Shown here: positions 1-10,213 of the stretch, piece by piece | Layout of the letters: the number at the start of each line of letters is the position of its first letter | How positions within the stretch are numbered: the stretch's first letter is position 1 | Assembly: GCA_933228765.1 (NCBI GenBank) | Contig: OW121755.1 | Location: 26,410,684-26,474,683 of the forward strand | Length of the DNA: 64,000 nucleotides | Reading direction: 5' to 3' | Source: Miltochrista miniata | Lineage: Eukaryota > Arthropoda > Insecta > Lepidoptera > Erebidae | Notes under the pieces: model-generated | Database searches by the model: none | What the model was told of the DNA's origin: nothing | Seen by the model: the letters and a program-made list of their open reading frames with translations, nothing else | Program-made: the position numbers and the translations under genes

Positions 1-480
1 AAATGAAGTAGTATTCTTATGTTTTACCATGTAATTCAAAATAAAACCAGTTTTAAGTCTTATATTTTTTTATTTACCAAATATACACACAAACACGTTA
101 CCCAAAAATAAAAAAAAAGAATTTGTAGATACAAAATCTCCGAAAATAAATTTATCAATATTAGCGTATTTTCATTGCCAAAAATTGTCATCTTCACATG
201 CTATTATAATTAATTTTACCTCGATTTGGGACGGAAATATTTATAACAGCTGTTAAACAACACCTTTTAAATGCAAAACAAGAATAATTGAATCAAAATA
301 AACAAAAATATTAATAAAATAAAAGTATTAAAGTTATACATTTTTTGCGTATTTACATTGGCCAATAAAAAAAACAATTAATAAATATACACTGAAATAA
401 ATAAGTATATATTATAAAATAATATATCATTCAATATATTAAATAAAACCATAAATAAAAGCAGAATAAACTACAATATT
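1..480. other. AT-rich non-coding sequence
   Basis: Very AT-rich sequence with many A and T runs. I see no convincing coding frame or bounded repeat. It may be the start of an intron of a minus-strand gene, given the splice-donor-like site at about 485-490. Confidence 0.4.
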
Positions 481-490
481 AAATACTTAC

Positions 491-570
491 CCCGTAACTA
501 ATTGGAACGCTAAAATGGCGGCTCAACAGAAAATTTATTTATCACAATCAACTCGAAGTTTCTGATGTTT
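491..570 (-). other. Possible untranslated first exon of a minus-strand gene
   Basis: Read on the minus strand, a GCCGCCATTTT motif (YY1/Pho-like, common near insect transcription starts) is followed by GGG|GTAAGTAT, a near-perfect splice donor with GT at positions 490-489. This would fit a 5' untranslated exon whose gene body lies to the left of the window. It is inference from two short motifs; chance or a repeat could explain it. Confidence 0.22.
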
Positions 571-1455
571 TTTCTTTTAATGTTACTCTGCAGGCTATGT
601 TAATCATTATTATAAACTCATCCTGCATTATTTCCGGCCTGGATGAAAGAGGATAATACCGGATATAAACGGATATAAACTGGCATTATGATGACCGTGG
701 GCGTCGGAGCCGATGACAGTTCTGTCACTATAGTGCACGTGGGCGCCATAGTGGTTAAAATGGGACCACCTTGGAAGTATCTATTTACGAACGACAAAAA
801 AAAAATCAAATCGGTCCATAAACGACGGAGTTCTGCGCGAACAAACATAAAAAAAAATAAAAAAATATATATATACGGTCGAATTGAGTAACCTCCTCCT
901 TTTTTGAAGTCGGTTAAAAAATAGGGAGTCTAGAGATTTCATAAAAAGCATCATAATTGGCATAGGAACTTATTGGCCCACCTTATTAAGTCATAATAAA
1001 GAATAAAGTTTAGGACGTTTCGATTTAAATTAAATGAGTTTATTAAAGGTATACTTTACTAATATTTTACTTGTGCTACCAAATAAACCCGACAAAATGT
1101 GCTCTTTAGCTCCTATCACGAAACTTATCCGCGAATCTAACGAAGCTGTAATCTGTGAAATATCAGCTGGTGTCTCCCTAGAGCTACGCGATATAACAAA
1201 TGGCTAACAGATGTCACGAGGTTTACTTCTGTAATATATATGTCCACGAGAAAGTTTTCGCAAGCGGATACAACTAACAAACATTTCTTTTCATTTTCTA
1301 AAGGAAACTGCTGCAATGGCGATGTATCGCTGTATTGTGTTTACTGTTTCTATACGGATTTACTACTTAGCTTTAAACGGAGGTTTACGTCTGTTATAAT
1401 AAAATATTATGAGAAATATTTTTACATAAAGAAGACGTAATACGTAAATAGGATC
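571..1455. other. Non-coding sequence, no recognised feature
   Basis: AT-rich. The short open frames here overlap on both strands and look random. The stretch at about 875-920 (GAATTGAGTAACCTCCTCC then a GTCGGTTAAAAA-like end) recurs at about 14515-14540, so it is probably an old dispersed repeat. Confidence 0.4.
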
Positions 1456-1917
1456 ATAAATCTCAGCGTAATCTGTGTAAGTAGTAGGTACCTGCATACT
1501 TAAAAATATACCAATCGAATTGAGAACCTTCTCATTTTTATGGATTTTTATGGAGCAAATGGGTGATGAAAGAATGACAAAACAGATATACAACGCGAAA
1601 GTGGATGGACGTAAGAGTCGCGGAACCCCACGACATACCTACCACGACCAAATTAACCGTGTGTTAGTTGAAGGTGGTGTCAAGAGCCGAAGGAACCGAC
1701 GTGCATGCATAAAAAGAAAAATGAAAGTTGATGAAGCAAGTGAGGTGTGTATGGACCGTGCCGTGTGGCGCTCCGTTCTTTCTGCCTACCCCGCAAGGGA
1801 TTTGGCGTGAAGGTAGATAGATAGATAGATAGATAAATAAATTTCAGCGTAATCTGTGTAGGTAGTAGGTACATACTTAAAAATATAGCAATCGAATTGA
1901 GAACCTTCTCTTTTTTA
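1456..1917. repeat. Long direct repeats flanking a LINE fragment
   Basis: Two imperfect direct copies of about 80-85 bp (1456-1540 and 1837-1917), both containing CAGCGTAATCTGTGTA and CAATCGAATTGAGAACCTTC, bracket the LINE relic. They are far longer than a normal non-LTR target duplication. They could reflect a local tandem duplication, gene conversion, or a larger composite element. Confidence 0.7.
1541..1836 (+). pseudogene. Truncated non-LTR retrotransposon, C-terminal end of the reverse-transcriptase ORF
   Basis: The frame up to the stop at about 1810 reads as a LINE ORF C-terminus: a GRKSRGTPRH basic segment, later EVCMDRAVWRSVLSAYPA, then stop. This matches the usual R-G-x-P ... DRxxWR ending of many insect LINE reverse transcriptases. 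No catalytic domain remains. The 3' end runs into a (GATA)n tract at about 1815-1836, the usual microsatellite-like tail. A second copy of the same 3' region lies at about 17378-17560 on the minus strand. Clade not assigned. Confidence 0.65.
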
Positions 1918-2143
1918 AATTCGGTAAAAATAATTGTAAGATGTCTATGGAACACAATTCAAAGCGTATAATTGTGTTTTAGTTTATTTGTTACCTCATC
2001 AGGGAAAAAATCACTAACATAAAACCGAAAATTAAGATAAAAAGCTCACCTCAACCATAAAATTTATATGCGTCATTTGTCTCATTTATGAAGGTCAGAA
2101 CGTTATCTTCAGACGTTTTTATACACGAAAATAATATAAGACA

Positions 2144-2335
2144 CTAGCGGACGTCACGCGGTTTCGCCCGCGTAGCTCCAGTTCCCGTGAGAATACGGGA
2201 ATATATTATAGCCTATGTTCACCGTAGTGAAGCTTTTCAAAGATTTTTTTAAAATCAGTTCCATAGTTTCGGAGTCTATTCGTTGCCAACAAACAAATTA
2301 ACAAGCAAATCTTTTCTCTTTATACTATTAGTAGA
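2144..2335 (-). mobile_element. Non-autonomous Helitron (Lep1-like)
   Basis: Read on the minus strand it begins TCTACTAATAGTATAAAG and ends GACGTCCGCTAG, with an ACGCGG...CCGCGT-type hairpin just before the CTAG terminus. The 3' flank is T, as expected for Helitron insertion. It has no coding capacity. About ten relatives occur in this window. Confidence 0.75.
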
Positions 2336-3079
2336 GAAGACCGGGGTTGGTTGGTTGGTTGACTATAGGGGTAGGTAGACTAACTATCAATAACTCGGGC
2401 AAAGCAATGGCTTTGAGCCAACCCATGACACCAGAGAGTCCGTTACCTCTTCCCGAACTGATGTATAAATTATGAATACAGAATAAGTTACTCCCTTTGC
2501 GTCCATAAATTATTCAAATATCGCGAAATATTGTTAACTGAAAATTTAAAAACCACCTCTCATATCAAATGGTTCAAAAATTACATGAACGCAATAAAAT
2601 TTCACGACACCTAGGTACCGAAGAAAACAATTCTAAGTTACAAAAATGACACAAATATTTTGCCTCATTTTGTGAGAAATATTTGAACTAAGCCATTACT
2701 TTTGTAAGAGGGTACGTGTCCAGCATGAAAGTTATACCATGATGAAATATGACACTAAGGCGAAAATTTTGCATCACTAAAATTTTCCTGCAATGAATAC
2801 GAGGAAACAACTCATTGAGTAGGTACTCAAATAAAACATAGCTTCAAAATATTCTGATGGACACTAAATTAAAAATATTCTTGGCAAGAAATGTAACAAG
2901 TGTTATATAAAACCACGACTGTGACTATTGTAAAAACAGTTTTGTTCTTTTCCATTTCCTCTGCATATCAACGAATTGACGTGCGAGTTCCCAAAGCAGA
3001 TTTTTGCTTTGCAACTTTTTTTGCAAAACCAATAAAATACGGCCTAGAGTTGGAACTTGTCCAAAGAGACGCGGGATAT
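2336..3079. other. Non-coding sequence, no recognised feature
   Basis: AT-rich sequence without a supported gene. Short frames here have no recognisable domain. Confidence 0.4.
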
Positions 3080-3355
3080 CACCCGAGCGCCTTTGGTGAG
3101 GCCGCAATGGTAGCCTGGTTTCCTTCCGAGGGCTTACTCGGGGCTCCCAACCGTAGGCAGTAGGCAGGGAACGTGTTGGTTTTCAGTCGATAAGAGTCCA
3201 AACCTTCAAAAGGGGTCTTAGAAGGTTTTTACAGGGTTGGCAGCGCGAGAGTGGCGCCTCTGGTGTTGCAAACGTTCATAGGCTGCGGTGACCACCGCAC
3301 CGGTCCTTCTGGTGGGCCGTATGCTTGTCTGCCACCTTAGTGGTATAAAAAAAAA
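3080..3355 (+). mobile_element. Two joined LINE 3' fragments
   Basis: The first part (about 3080-3192) matches the 3' untranslated region of the R1-clade LINE at 42967-45614 (GGCTTACTCGGGGCTCCCAA core). It is fused to about 3205-3352, the 3' end of a second LINE family ('tail A': GGTCTTAGAAGG ... CTTGTCTGCCACC, then TAGTGGTATAAAAAA). Both are in plus-strand sense. A mosaic of two truncated retrotransposons. Confidence 0.65.
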
Positions 3356-3879
3356 CAGGTGGAATTTTGAAAATCCTCAAATTTTATCAGTACATTATTA
3401 TAAATGGATCAAAAACTATCGCTACATTATTTAGTGTTTGCACAATGAAACTAGATACCAAAAACTTTTATGACTCACTATTTCTATCACCATTTTGTTC
3501 GTTACATTTCAGAGATGTGAGCTTCGGAAGCCTTCAATTGGGACATAAAACAACATCGTTTCTTGATCTTATTGGCTTTATCGAAAGTGTATTCGATGGG
3601 ACAAGATAAACTGATTATATTCTACGAAAAGGAAATGTTTATTTTACGAGATAGCTTTTTAGGTATGACGCAAGCTCACAAGTTTATTTTCGTCCATGTA
3701 CCTATTTGTACTGAAGTTTAATCTCTTTGGCGTACCTCATGAAAATGGTGAAACTGTCAGGTTTCTTTATACTTATTCAGAATATAAACTAAAATCAGTT
3801 TACAACTGATAACTACTGGTTTTACTATGCTAAAATGGCTATGTAGGTTTCGCCAATTTCACTATTCCTTTATCTAGGA

Positions 3880-4083
3880 CTAGCGGACGTCACGCGGTTT
3901 CACCCGCGTAGTTCCCGTTCCCGTGGTATTACGGGAATAAAATATAGCCTATGTTCACCGCAAAAAGAGTAGCTTTCCAGCAGTGAAAGATTTTTTTAAA
4001 TCGGTCCAGTGATTCCGGAGCCTATTCGTTACAAACAAACAAACAAACAAAAAACAAATCTCTCTTTATAATATTAGTATAGA
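3880..4083 (-). mobile_element. Non-autonomous Helitron (Lep1-like)
   Basis: Minus-strand reading starts TCTATACTAATATTATAAAG and ends GACGTCCGCTAG, with a terminal hairpin (ACGCGG/CCGCGT). It contains CAAAC repeats near the 5' side. No ORF. Flanked by T at the 3' end. Confidence 0.78.
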
Positions 4084-4430
4084 AAAGTCGTACCGTGCTA
4101 TTCTTTTCTCGGTTTAACAGGAATAATTACACACAAATATAATATTTCACAACTTGTGCTTAATATGTGCTGTAATTAGGGTCGATACTGGATTCGTAGG
4201 GTCTAAGTGCCACTTCTCGTGACTACAAGGCTCCCCTCTTTCTTATTTACCGAATAATCATGCAATGCAGTAATGCAACCTGCACACCTAAATAGGTAAC
4301 CTTTCAACAGTACTTTGTTCCTCCTTCAATTTCCTTCTATTTTCTGTTAAAATCGTATTTAGTCTGTTTATTTGTAGCTAAACAGAGCACAAAGACAAAG
4401 AAAGTATACAGAACTCCAATGGTATTCAAA
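4084..4430. other. Unannotated flank of the Tc1 element
   Basis: No supported gene or repeat. This is unique-looking AT-rich DNA into which the adjacent Tc1 element inserted at a TA. Confidence 0.4.
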
Positions 4431-4432
4431 TA

Positions 4433-5995
4433 CACTCGAGAGCAATGAATCCGGGTCACTTAAAGAATGTTAAAAATCTCGGAAACTAAAAATGATAGGT
4501 TAATGCAATAAATTGTATTTAATAGACAATGTAATACTCCTTAAATGAAAGTAAAAAAAATATGAGTCACCATACATTTTATTAACACAAAATTACAAAA
4601 ACTGCTGATCTCTCCTTAAAACAAAAATAGGAAACATGAAATTTTTGAACTTTATTACGATTTTCTTGAATTTTAATACTTCGTATTGCCTCCTCGTGCT
4701 TCCATTACTGCGTTTACGCGGTTTGGCATGCTGTACACCAAGTTCCTTATACGATTTTGGGGAATATTCTCCCATTCCTCTGTGAGAGCAATTTTGAGCT
4801 CACGAAGCGTGATTGGGGGAGGGTTTCGTTGTTTTACGCATCTGCCTAGCTCGTCCCAAGCATGCTCGATCGGGTTGATATCCGGGCTGCGCGCTGGCCA
4901 CTCCATACGAGTAATGTTCATCTCTTGAAGGTAGTCATTCACAATCCTACCTGTATGAGGTCGGGCATTGTCATGCATAAATATAGCATCCTCACCTAAA
5001 TTGACCATAAATGGACCAACGTGATCATTGAGGATTTCTTCCACATATCTTACGCTAGTTAAAGAGCCGTTTTCTATGATCACCAGCTCTGTGCGACTTT
5101 CAGAAGAAATTCCGGCCCACACAAGTACAGACCCACCACCGTAGGCTACTTTTTCTTCGATGCATGCTTGCTTGAATCTTTCCCCTGGTCTTCGAAACAC
5201 TCTGTGTCTTCCATCGTGCTTGTAGAGCATAAATTTTGATTCGTCGGAGAACATAACTTTTGACCAATCTTCAATACTCCAATTTACGTGGCTCTGGGCA
5301 TACCTTAGTCTCGAAATACGATGCCCACGCTCCAGTTTAGGGCCGTTTGCAGGTCTAAGGGGTTTTAAGTTAGATTCAGCAAGCCGACGTCTTACTGTCC
5401 ATGCACTTGGGTTACTTCCTCCGAGGCGTCGAAACTGATTGGTGAGTTCAGTTCCTGTGAGAAAGCGATTTCGAAGCATGGTGTTCACCAAGTATCGGTC
5501 TTCTCGTGCTGTGGTACACCTGGTTCTGCCCGTTCCTGGTCTGCGTAGGTTAGAACCAGTTTCTTCGTAACGTCGGAGAACTCTTTGTACTGTTGACAGC
5601 GACACACCGACAGTCCTGGCTGTATCGCGCTGACTCCGGCCGGTTTCCAGCATTGTAAGTATTCTGGTGCATTCTTCAGGCGTAAGCGACATAATTTCAG
5701 CTTGATTAATGAATATAGAGCACTATCAACATGGTTTATGTACCCACATAAATGACAGATTACAAACAAAAGCAACACCAAATGCTGTAATTTCGTAGTT
5801 CCATCTTCGAAAGTGGCCCTTTTTCAAATTTGATTTTTTTATGATATAACTTTACAATAACTAAGAAGTTTTAATACCTTCATTTAAGGAGTATTACATT
5901 GTCTATTAAATACAATTTATTGCATTAACCTAGCATTTTTAGTTTCCGAGATTTTTAGGATTCTTTAAGTGACCCGGATTCATTGCTCTCGAGTG
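4433..5995 (-). mobile_element. Complete Tc1-type transposon with long TIRs
   Basis: Terminal inverted repeats begin CACTCGAGAGCAATGAATCC at both ends (left from 4433, right ending 5995). They stay alignable for about 118 bp with only about three or four differences seen by eye. A TA dinucleotide flanks each end (4431-4432 and 5996-5997), the Tc1/mariner target duplication. The single ORF between the TIRs is intact. All parts expected of an autonomous copy are present; activity is inference. Confidence 0.92.
4673..5692 (-). CDS. Tc1-family transposase (DD34E)
   Basis: A 339-residue cut-and-paste transposase, the usual length for Tc1 transposases, with no internal stop. The N-terminal part (about residues 1-115) has two helix-turn-helix-like segments (LTPEECTRILTML; SNPSAWTVRRRL) joined by a basic RRPGTGR linker similar to the GRPR AT-hook. 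This would be the TIR-binding region. The catalytic part shows D in MFSDESKF, D in IFMHDNARPH and E in SPDINPIEH, with 34 residues between the second D and the E, defining DD34E. It should act in the nucleus, excising and inserting at TA. The start chosen is the first ATG inside the TIRs and gives the typical N-terminus. It is the only gene of the element at 4433-5995. Confidence 0.93.
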   Translation of the reverse strand: MSLTPEECTRILTMLETGRSQRDTARTVGVSLSTVQRVLRRYEETGSNLRRPGTGRTRCTTAREDRYLVNTMLRNRFLTGTELTNQFRRLGGSNPSAWTVRRRLAESNLKPLRPANGPKLERGHRISRLRYAQSHVNWSIEDWSKVMFSDESKFMLYKHDGRHRVFRRPGERFKQACIEEKVAYGGGSVLVWAGISSESRTELVIIENGSLTSVRYVEEILNDHVGPFMVNLGEDAIFMHDNARPHTGRIVNDYLQEMNITRMEWPARSPDINPIEHAWDELGRCVKQRNPPPITLRELKIALTEEWENIPQNRIRNLVYSMPNRVNAVMEARGGNTKY

Positions 5996-6329
5996 TATTT
6001 ATTTTACTTTATGGCAGTAACAATTCACTGTCATTAGCTCGTGTTTTCAAATAAGGATAGTGTTCTTAAATATAAAGACGTAAATAGAAAATAAAAAGAT
6101 AATACTCTAAAAACAGATCATAAATCAAATTTTCAGTCAAGTTTCGTGAAAATACGGCAGACCCGTAAACGTGATTCTGTCGTGACGTAGATAACGTGAA
6201 AAACGCTCAGTAGAGGTGATCAATCACTCTCCAGTGTCCCCAAGACATGACTGTTATAACGTGTCACGAAGACATGGCCTGTTTATCACACAATGTTACT
6301 CATTTTTTAAACACCCGATATAACGACAG

Positions 6330-6483
6330 CTGTTATTTGTTTTAAATGGTAGTGTGTGTATCATCATTGATTTGAATCGGGCGAATGATACCCGACCCGG
6401 CAGAATATGAGATCTGACATTATAATATGAACATCTTATTTGTACCATATTCAGCAAATAAAGAACTTGAACTTGAACTTGAA
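6330..6483 (+). repeat. LINE or SINE 3' tail ending in a TTGAAC microsatellite
   Basis: The segment ends CAAATAAAGAACTTGAAC followed by TTGAAC repeats, a common 3' end of lepidopteran retroposons (polyadenylation-like AATAAA plus short tandem tail). The upstream limit is uncertain. Confidence 0.45.
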
Positions 6484-6567
6484 TGATGGATCAAAAGAAT
6501 ACAAAAAAAAAAGACTATCTATTTCTTTATACTTTATTCAAAAAACACATTGGTAGACTTAATGCCT

Positions 6568-6727
6568 TTTTTTAACGTGAGGAATATCCTTCATGAATGC
6601 TATGCCGGCTCTTAACGACTAAAAAACCACAAGTATTCTACCTATCAGCCTACGGTTGGGAGCCCCGGGTAAGCCCTATTATATATACTATTAGGGATAT
6701 CGGAAGAATACCCCAGGACTCCCAACG
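6568..6727 (-). mobile_element. 5'-truncated R1-clade LINE copy with target duplication
   Basis: About 160 bp matching the 3' end of the LINE at 42967-45614 (TAACGTGAGG, ATGCTATGCCGG, GGGAGCCCCGGGTAAGCC). It is flanked by a perfect 12-bp duplication GACTTAATGCCT (6556-6567 and 6728-6739). The poly-T side on the left marks the 3' end of a minus-strand insertion. Confidence 0.85.
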
Positions 6728-6739
6728 GACTTAATGCCT

Positions 6740-8248
6740 ACCTATCAGTCAACTATGAGGTGGTACCGAGTTCAATACGAGAGAGGTGCATATCAGCGGT
6801 CACTGATAAAATTGATTTACTTACCTACTTATATAAAATTTACTAGTAGGATTGCATAAACAAATAACCCAATATAATCTTAATAAAGGAAAAAACCATT
6901 TTCATAACACCAAAATCATAATATCCAATGTGGCGACAGCTAATTTTACTTATCTTTCAGTACATTATAGGGGCTTGTTGTAGCTACATTATAATTACAA
7001 TCCAAACTAGTACAATCAATTTTATAGCACTTATCCACCAGCCCCTAAAACATAAAAGCCTAAATGAAGTACCTTAAAATGATGGACTTCCATAATGACT
7101 ATCATCGCGTGTTTGTGCCCGATTTTTATCAGCCCCTGAGGCTATTCAGGCTATTATTACTTAATCGCCTGATTACATGTTATTTACGCGATCTGACCTT
7201 GACATGATAGTTGTGAAGGTGTGGAGGCAATAAAGTGTCGACTCGTTATGGAAGGATGTCCGGAGCGTCTAAGAGGAGTAGGAGTTTCTTCATATTTTCT
7301 TCTTTTTGTGCCCGTTTTCAACTTTTAAAGATGCGTGTAGGTGCCTTTTATGCCTCAGAAAGGACAATTTTAATTGGACATAAAGCATAATGGAAGTTTC
7401 TTTAGTTTCTAAATACCTACCTATTTGATTAACCAAAGTTAGATTTTACTAGACGATTATTCTATGTTAAGTTTAAAGAATAATAATAAGACTAATAAAT
7501 GGTTGTTAATTCTTTTAAATAGGTATATTGTAATTCTATGTTTTAATTCGCGGATTTCTAGGGGTCCAAAGACCTCCCTGGAAAGGCTTCCCTGTTTAAC
7601 AGCTTCCACTAAGATAGGTAAAGAGCGTGGGAAAAAGACCAAAAGGGGATTCATTCACTACTCTGTGGTCTGTCCCATTTACACAGCCTTTTTGTAGTAG
7701 TTGATCTAAGCAGTCCGATTCCACACAGGAAGGAGGGTAGTGTCACTGCAAGCCTGAAAAGTATTATGCAGGATAATTCTTATCCTGTGTAACATAATGT
7801 GAGTTTCGAATTTTTCGGCCTAGCATGCAAGTACCTATATTTCAACCCAAAATGAAATAAAAAGCCTAGAGATTTAATAAAGAAAATAAACAAAGAATTC
7901 GTAGCTGTAACTTTTCTCGTAGCAAATATTTCGTAGCAAGCTAATATCTTTTTCGGCATCGTTGGACGTGGAACTGACAACATGTATAGTGACTACCTAA
8001 CTACCTACGGGCGATTATGTGAGTGTATCAATCGATTTATCATATTTTATTACGTTCTGGACTCCTTATGGCTGACGGACTGACTACACAATGCTCTTCC
8101 ATCTGCCAAAGTCCGGGATTCTCGGGTACGTCCTAGGAAGAATTACCCAAGGGTTCCGGACATAGCTTATACACTATTACAAAAAATGGTTCAAGTTGTT
8201 TGCTCACTACTAAATATTTCCAAGCACAATCAGAAATTATTGTAGCTT
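6740..8248. other. Non-coding sequence, no recognised feature
   Basis: About 1.5 kb without a supported gene. Small frames at 7457-7697 and 7780-7983 overlap on opposite strands and show no domain. Confidence 0.4.
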
Positions 8249-8365
8249 TTTTCTTTTATTTCTTTTTCCGTGTGGAAATCCTACATGGATGCTATGCCGG
8301 AGTCCTACTGATTAAAAGCATACGATGCCTAACTACTGTCTACGACCGGGAGTCCCGGGTAAGTC
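8249..8365 (-). mobile_element. 5'-truncated R1-clade LINE fragment
   Basis: Diverged copy of the LINE 3' region: a T-rich 3' end, then GGAAATCCTACATGGATGC and ATGCCGGAGTCCTACTGA, ending near GGGAGTCCCGGGTAAG. No clear target duplication was found. Confidence 0.6.
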
Positions 8366-8749
8366 AGTACGTTACGAACAGAACAGTGACCTAAATACAA
8401 ACTACTATAAACTTTAAACATAAATACCAAGTAACAACGATTCGATTTTCCTTCCACACCTGCAATGGACGCAAACTTCAAAAGTGTTATTTCCCAACTT
8501 GACAACTCATTATCCGATGTTGCCACTAACGCTGCTAAACTAACCTAAACTCCAGCGAAGTGGGACAAAATTATTAGAGAAAAGCGATCCGAGAAACCCC
8601 CAGACGCAAACATTATTTTCCGCTTCGTATTTCCCTTAGAAAAGAATAGGATTATACATTTTACCTACTAGCTAATTTAATACTGCTAAAACATAACATA
8701 TCATCGTGGAAACCTGCTCTCGCGATAAAATGTTTTTTTTTTCTGTAGA

Positions 8750-9500
8750 AAAAAAATATTCGCGTCGGACGCTTTATGGTTTTTTCAGTATGGGGTCTTC
8801 AAAGGGGGTCTTAGAATATTGAATAACACCACTTGTACTGTTCCACAACATTTATTTACGTTACACCTGACCGGTTTCGCCTCTCGGCATTCTCAAAGGT
8901 ACAAAATAACTAACTTGATGACCACTACATCATGCAAATACATCCAAACTAAACAAACTAAACAATTTTTACTGTAGGTACTCAAATATTTTAAAGTTTA
9001 CCAGCTTATAAATTTTCCCCAAAAAGTAGGGAAAATTAATTTCTCGGATTTTTGAAAACATTAAAAACTACAAGTGTAATCTTAAAAAATAACAAATGTC
9101 AAAGTGTGATATAAGTCAGTTTATACATTTACCCTAAATTTAGGGAGAATACAAGAATTTTATTTTTATGAAAATAACTATTTATTGTAATTTATAGGTT
9201 AGAATTACAAATGTCTAGAACTCAATTAAATGTCAAGAAGGAAACAAATGTCAAATGTTAATAATTAATTTAAATGTCAAGAATATAAATGTCAAAATAC
9301 TTAAATATTATTCAATATGTGCAGCAAGTTCCATCAAGTGCCATCAACCAGCAGTATAAAAAAGGGGTCTTAGAAGGTTTTCACAGGGTCGGCAGCGCGA
9401 GTGTGGGACCTCTGGTGTTGCAAACGTTCATAGCTGCGGTGACCACCGGTCCTTCTGGTGGGCCGTATGCTTGTCTGCCACCTTAGTGGTATAAAAAAAA
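8750..9500 (+). mobile_element. LINE 3' end ('tail A') interrupted by a second insertion
   Basis: Positions about 8750-8816 and 9364-9500 together make one LINE 3' end: the end of its ORF (AGTATGGGGTCTTC), then GGTCTTAGAAGG, CTCTGGTGTTGCAAACG, CTTGTCTGCCACC and a TATAAAAAA tail. The middle (8817-9363) is a separate insertion flanked by a 12-bp duplication. Confidence 0.7.
8817..9363 (+). mobile_element. 547-bp unclassified insertion with 12-bp target duplication
   Basis: Flanked by perfect GGGGTCTTAGAA repeats (8805-8816 and 9364-9375) inside the LINE tail above. It ends in CAGTATAAAAA, suggesting an A-rich tail. It contains GACCGGTTTCGCCTCTCGGC near the left side and several AAATGTCAA repeats on the right. 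The 12-bp duplication and A-rich end suggest a retroposed sequence, but I cannot name the family. No ORF of note. Confidence 0.65.
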
Positions 9501-9835
9501 ATCCTACATGGATGCTATGCCCAACTCTACCGACTAAAAACCACACATTTCCTACCTAATGCCTAAGGTTGGGAGCTCCGGCTAAGCCCTGGGATGGATA
9601 TTCCCAACAGACCTTGGCTATCCCGTGTCTCAACCCAAAGACACGGGATAGCCAAGGTCTGTTGTTCGGTTATCCTGCCTCTTGGGGCTTGAAGCGTGCG
9701 TGAAACTATAAGATGAGGCTGTCGTCTTTGGCCTTCTACTGTAAACACGGTGAGCGGCTCCCTCACCGTCTTCAGGCGCTCGGTCATGGAGGCCGATAGT
9801 ATTAGTCGAAGACCATAGCGGCAACTTAAATACAT
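9501..9835 (-). mobile_element. 5'-truncated R1-clade LINE fragment with internal palindrome
   Basis: Matches the LINE 3' region from ATGGATGCTATGCC up to GGTCATGGAGGCCGATAGT, corresponding to about 43000-43320 of the long copy. The middle has been replaced by a near-perfect palindrome (9605-9664). It abuts the A-tail of the LINE at 8750-9500, so two 3' ends lie head to head. Confidence 0.7.
9605..9664. repeat. Perfect palindrome, 26-bp arms, 8-bp loop
   Basis: The arms 9605-9630 and 9639-9664 are exact reverse complements around a CAACCCAA loop. It lies inside a LINE fragment whose relatives lack the second arm, so it probably arose by template switching or strand fold-back rather than being an element of its own. 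Confidence 0.85.
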
Positions 9836-9846
9836 CATTTAATTTT

Positions 9847-10213
9847 GAAGCGCTCGTGGCCCCGCGGACTCAATGTTCTGTAAACGATCACTGCAGTAAG
9901 CAACATTTACTATGGCCGGATATGGATGGGTGACCACCACGTGGACCACTTTGTGACATTTATTTACGAGCGTTTCCGTGCTTCGGAAGGCACGATAAGC
10001 CGTTGGTCCCGGTTGTCAGTAAACTGACAGTCGTTAAGCCAAGTTGAAGGCCTTACGGGGGCTTGAAAAATTTCAACTGTGGGTCGTCACAACCTGCGCC
10101 CGGGTCGGCAGCGCGTGTGTAGCGCCTCTGGTGTTGCAAACGTCTATAGGCTACGGTTACCAACCTTCCGGTGGGCCGTAAGCTTGTCTGCCACCTAAGT
10201 AGTATAAAAAAAA
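9847..10213 (+). mobile_element. 5S-rRNA-derived SINE, tail A subtype
   Basis: The head begins GAAGCGCTCGTGGCCCCGCG. Positions 9886-9904 (GATCACTGCAGTAAGCAAC) and 9933-9945 (TGGATGGGTGACC) resemble the internal promoter region (box A to box C) of 5S rRNA, as in SINE3-type elements. The body has GTTAAGCCAAGTTGAAGGCC. The 3' part is tail A (GTCTGCCACC, then TATAAAAAAA), shared with the LINE fragments at 3205-3352 and 16942-17373. Transcription by RNA polymerase III is inferred from the 5S resemblance. Confidence 0.72.

Noticed and set aside
9563..9838. Minus-strand frame of 91 codons
   Set aside because: Lies in a LINE 3' fragment including the palindrome; the relatives are untranslated there.
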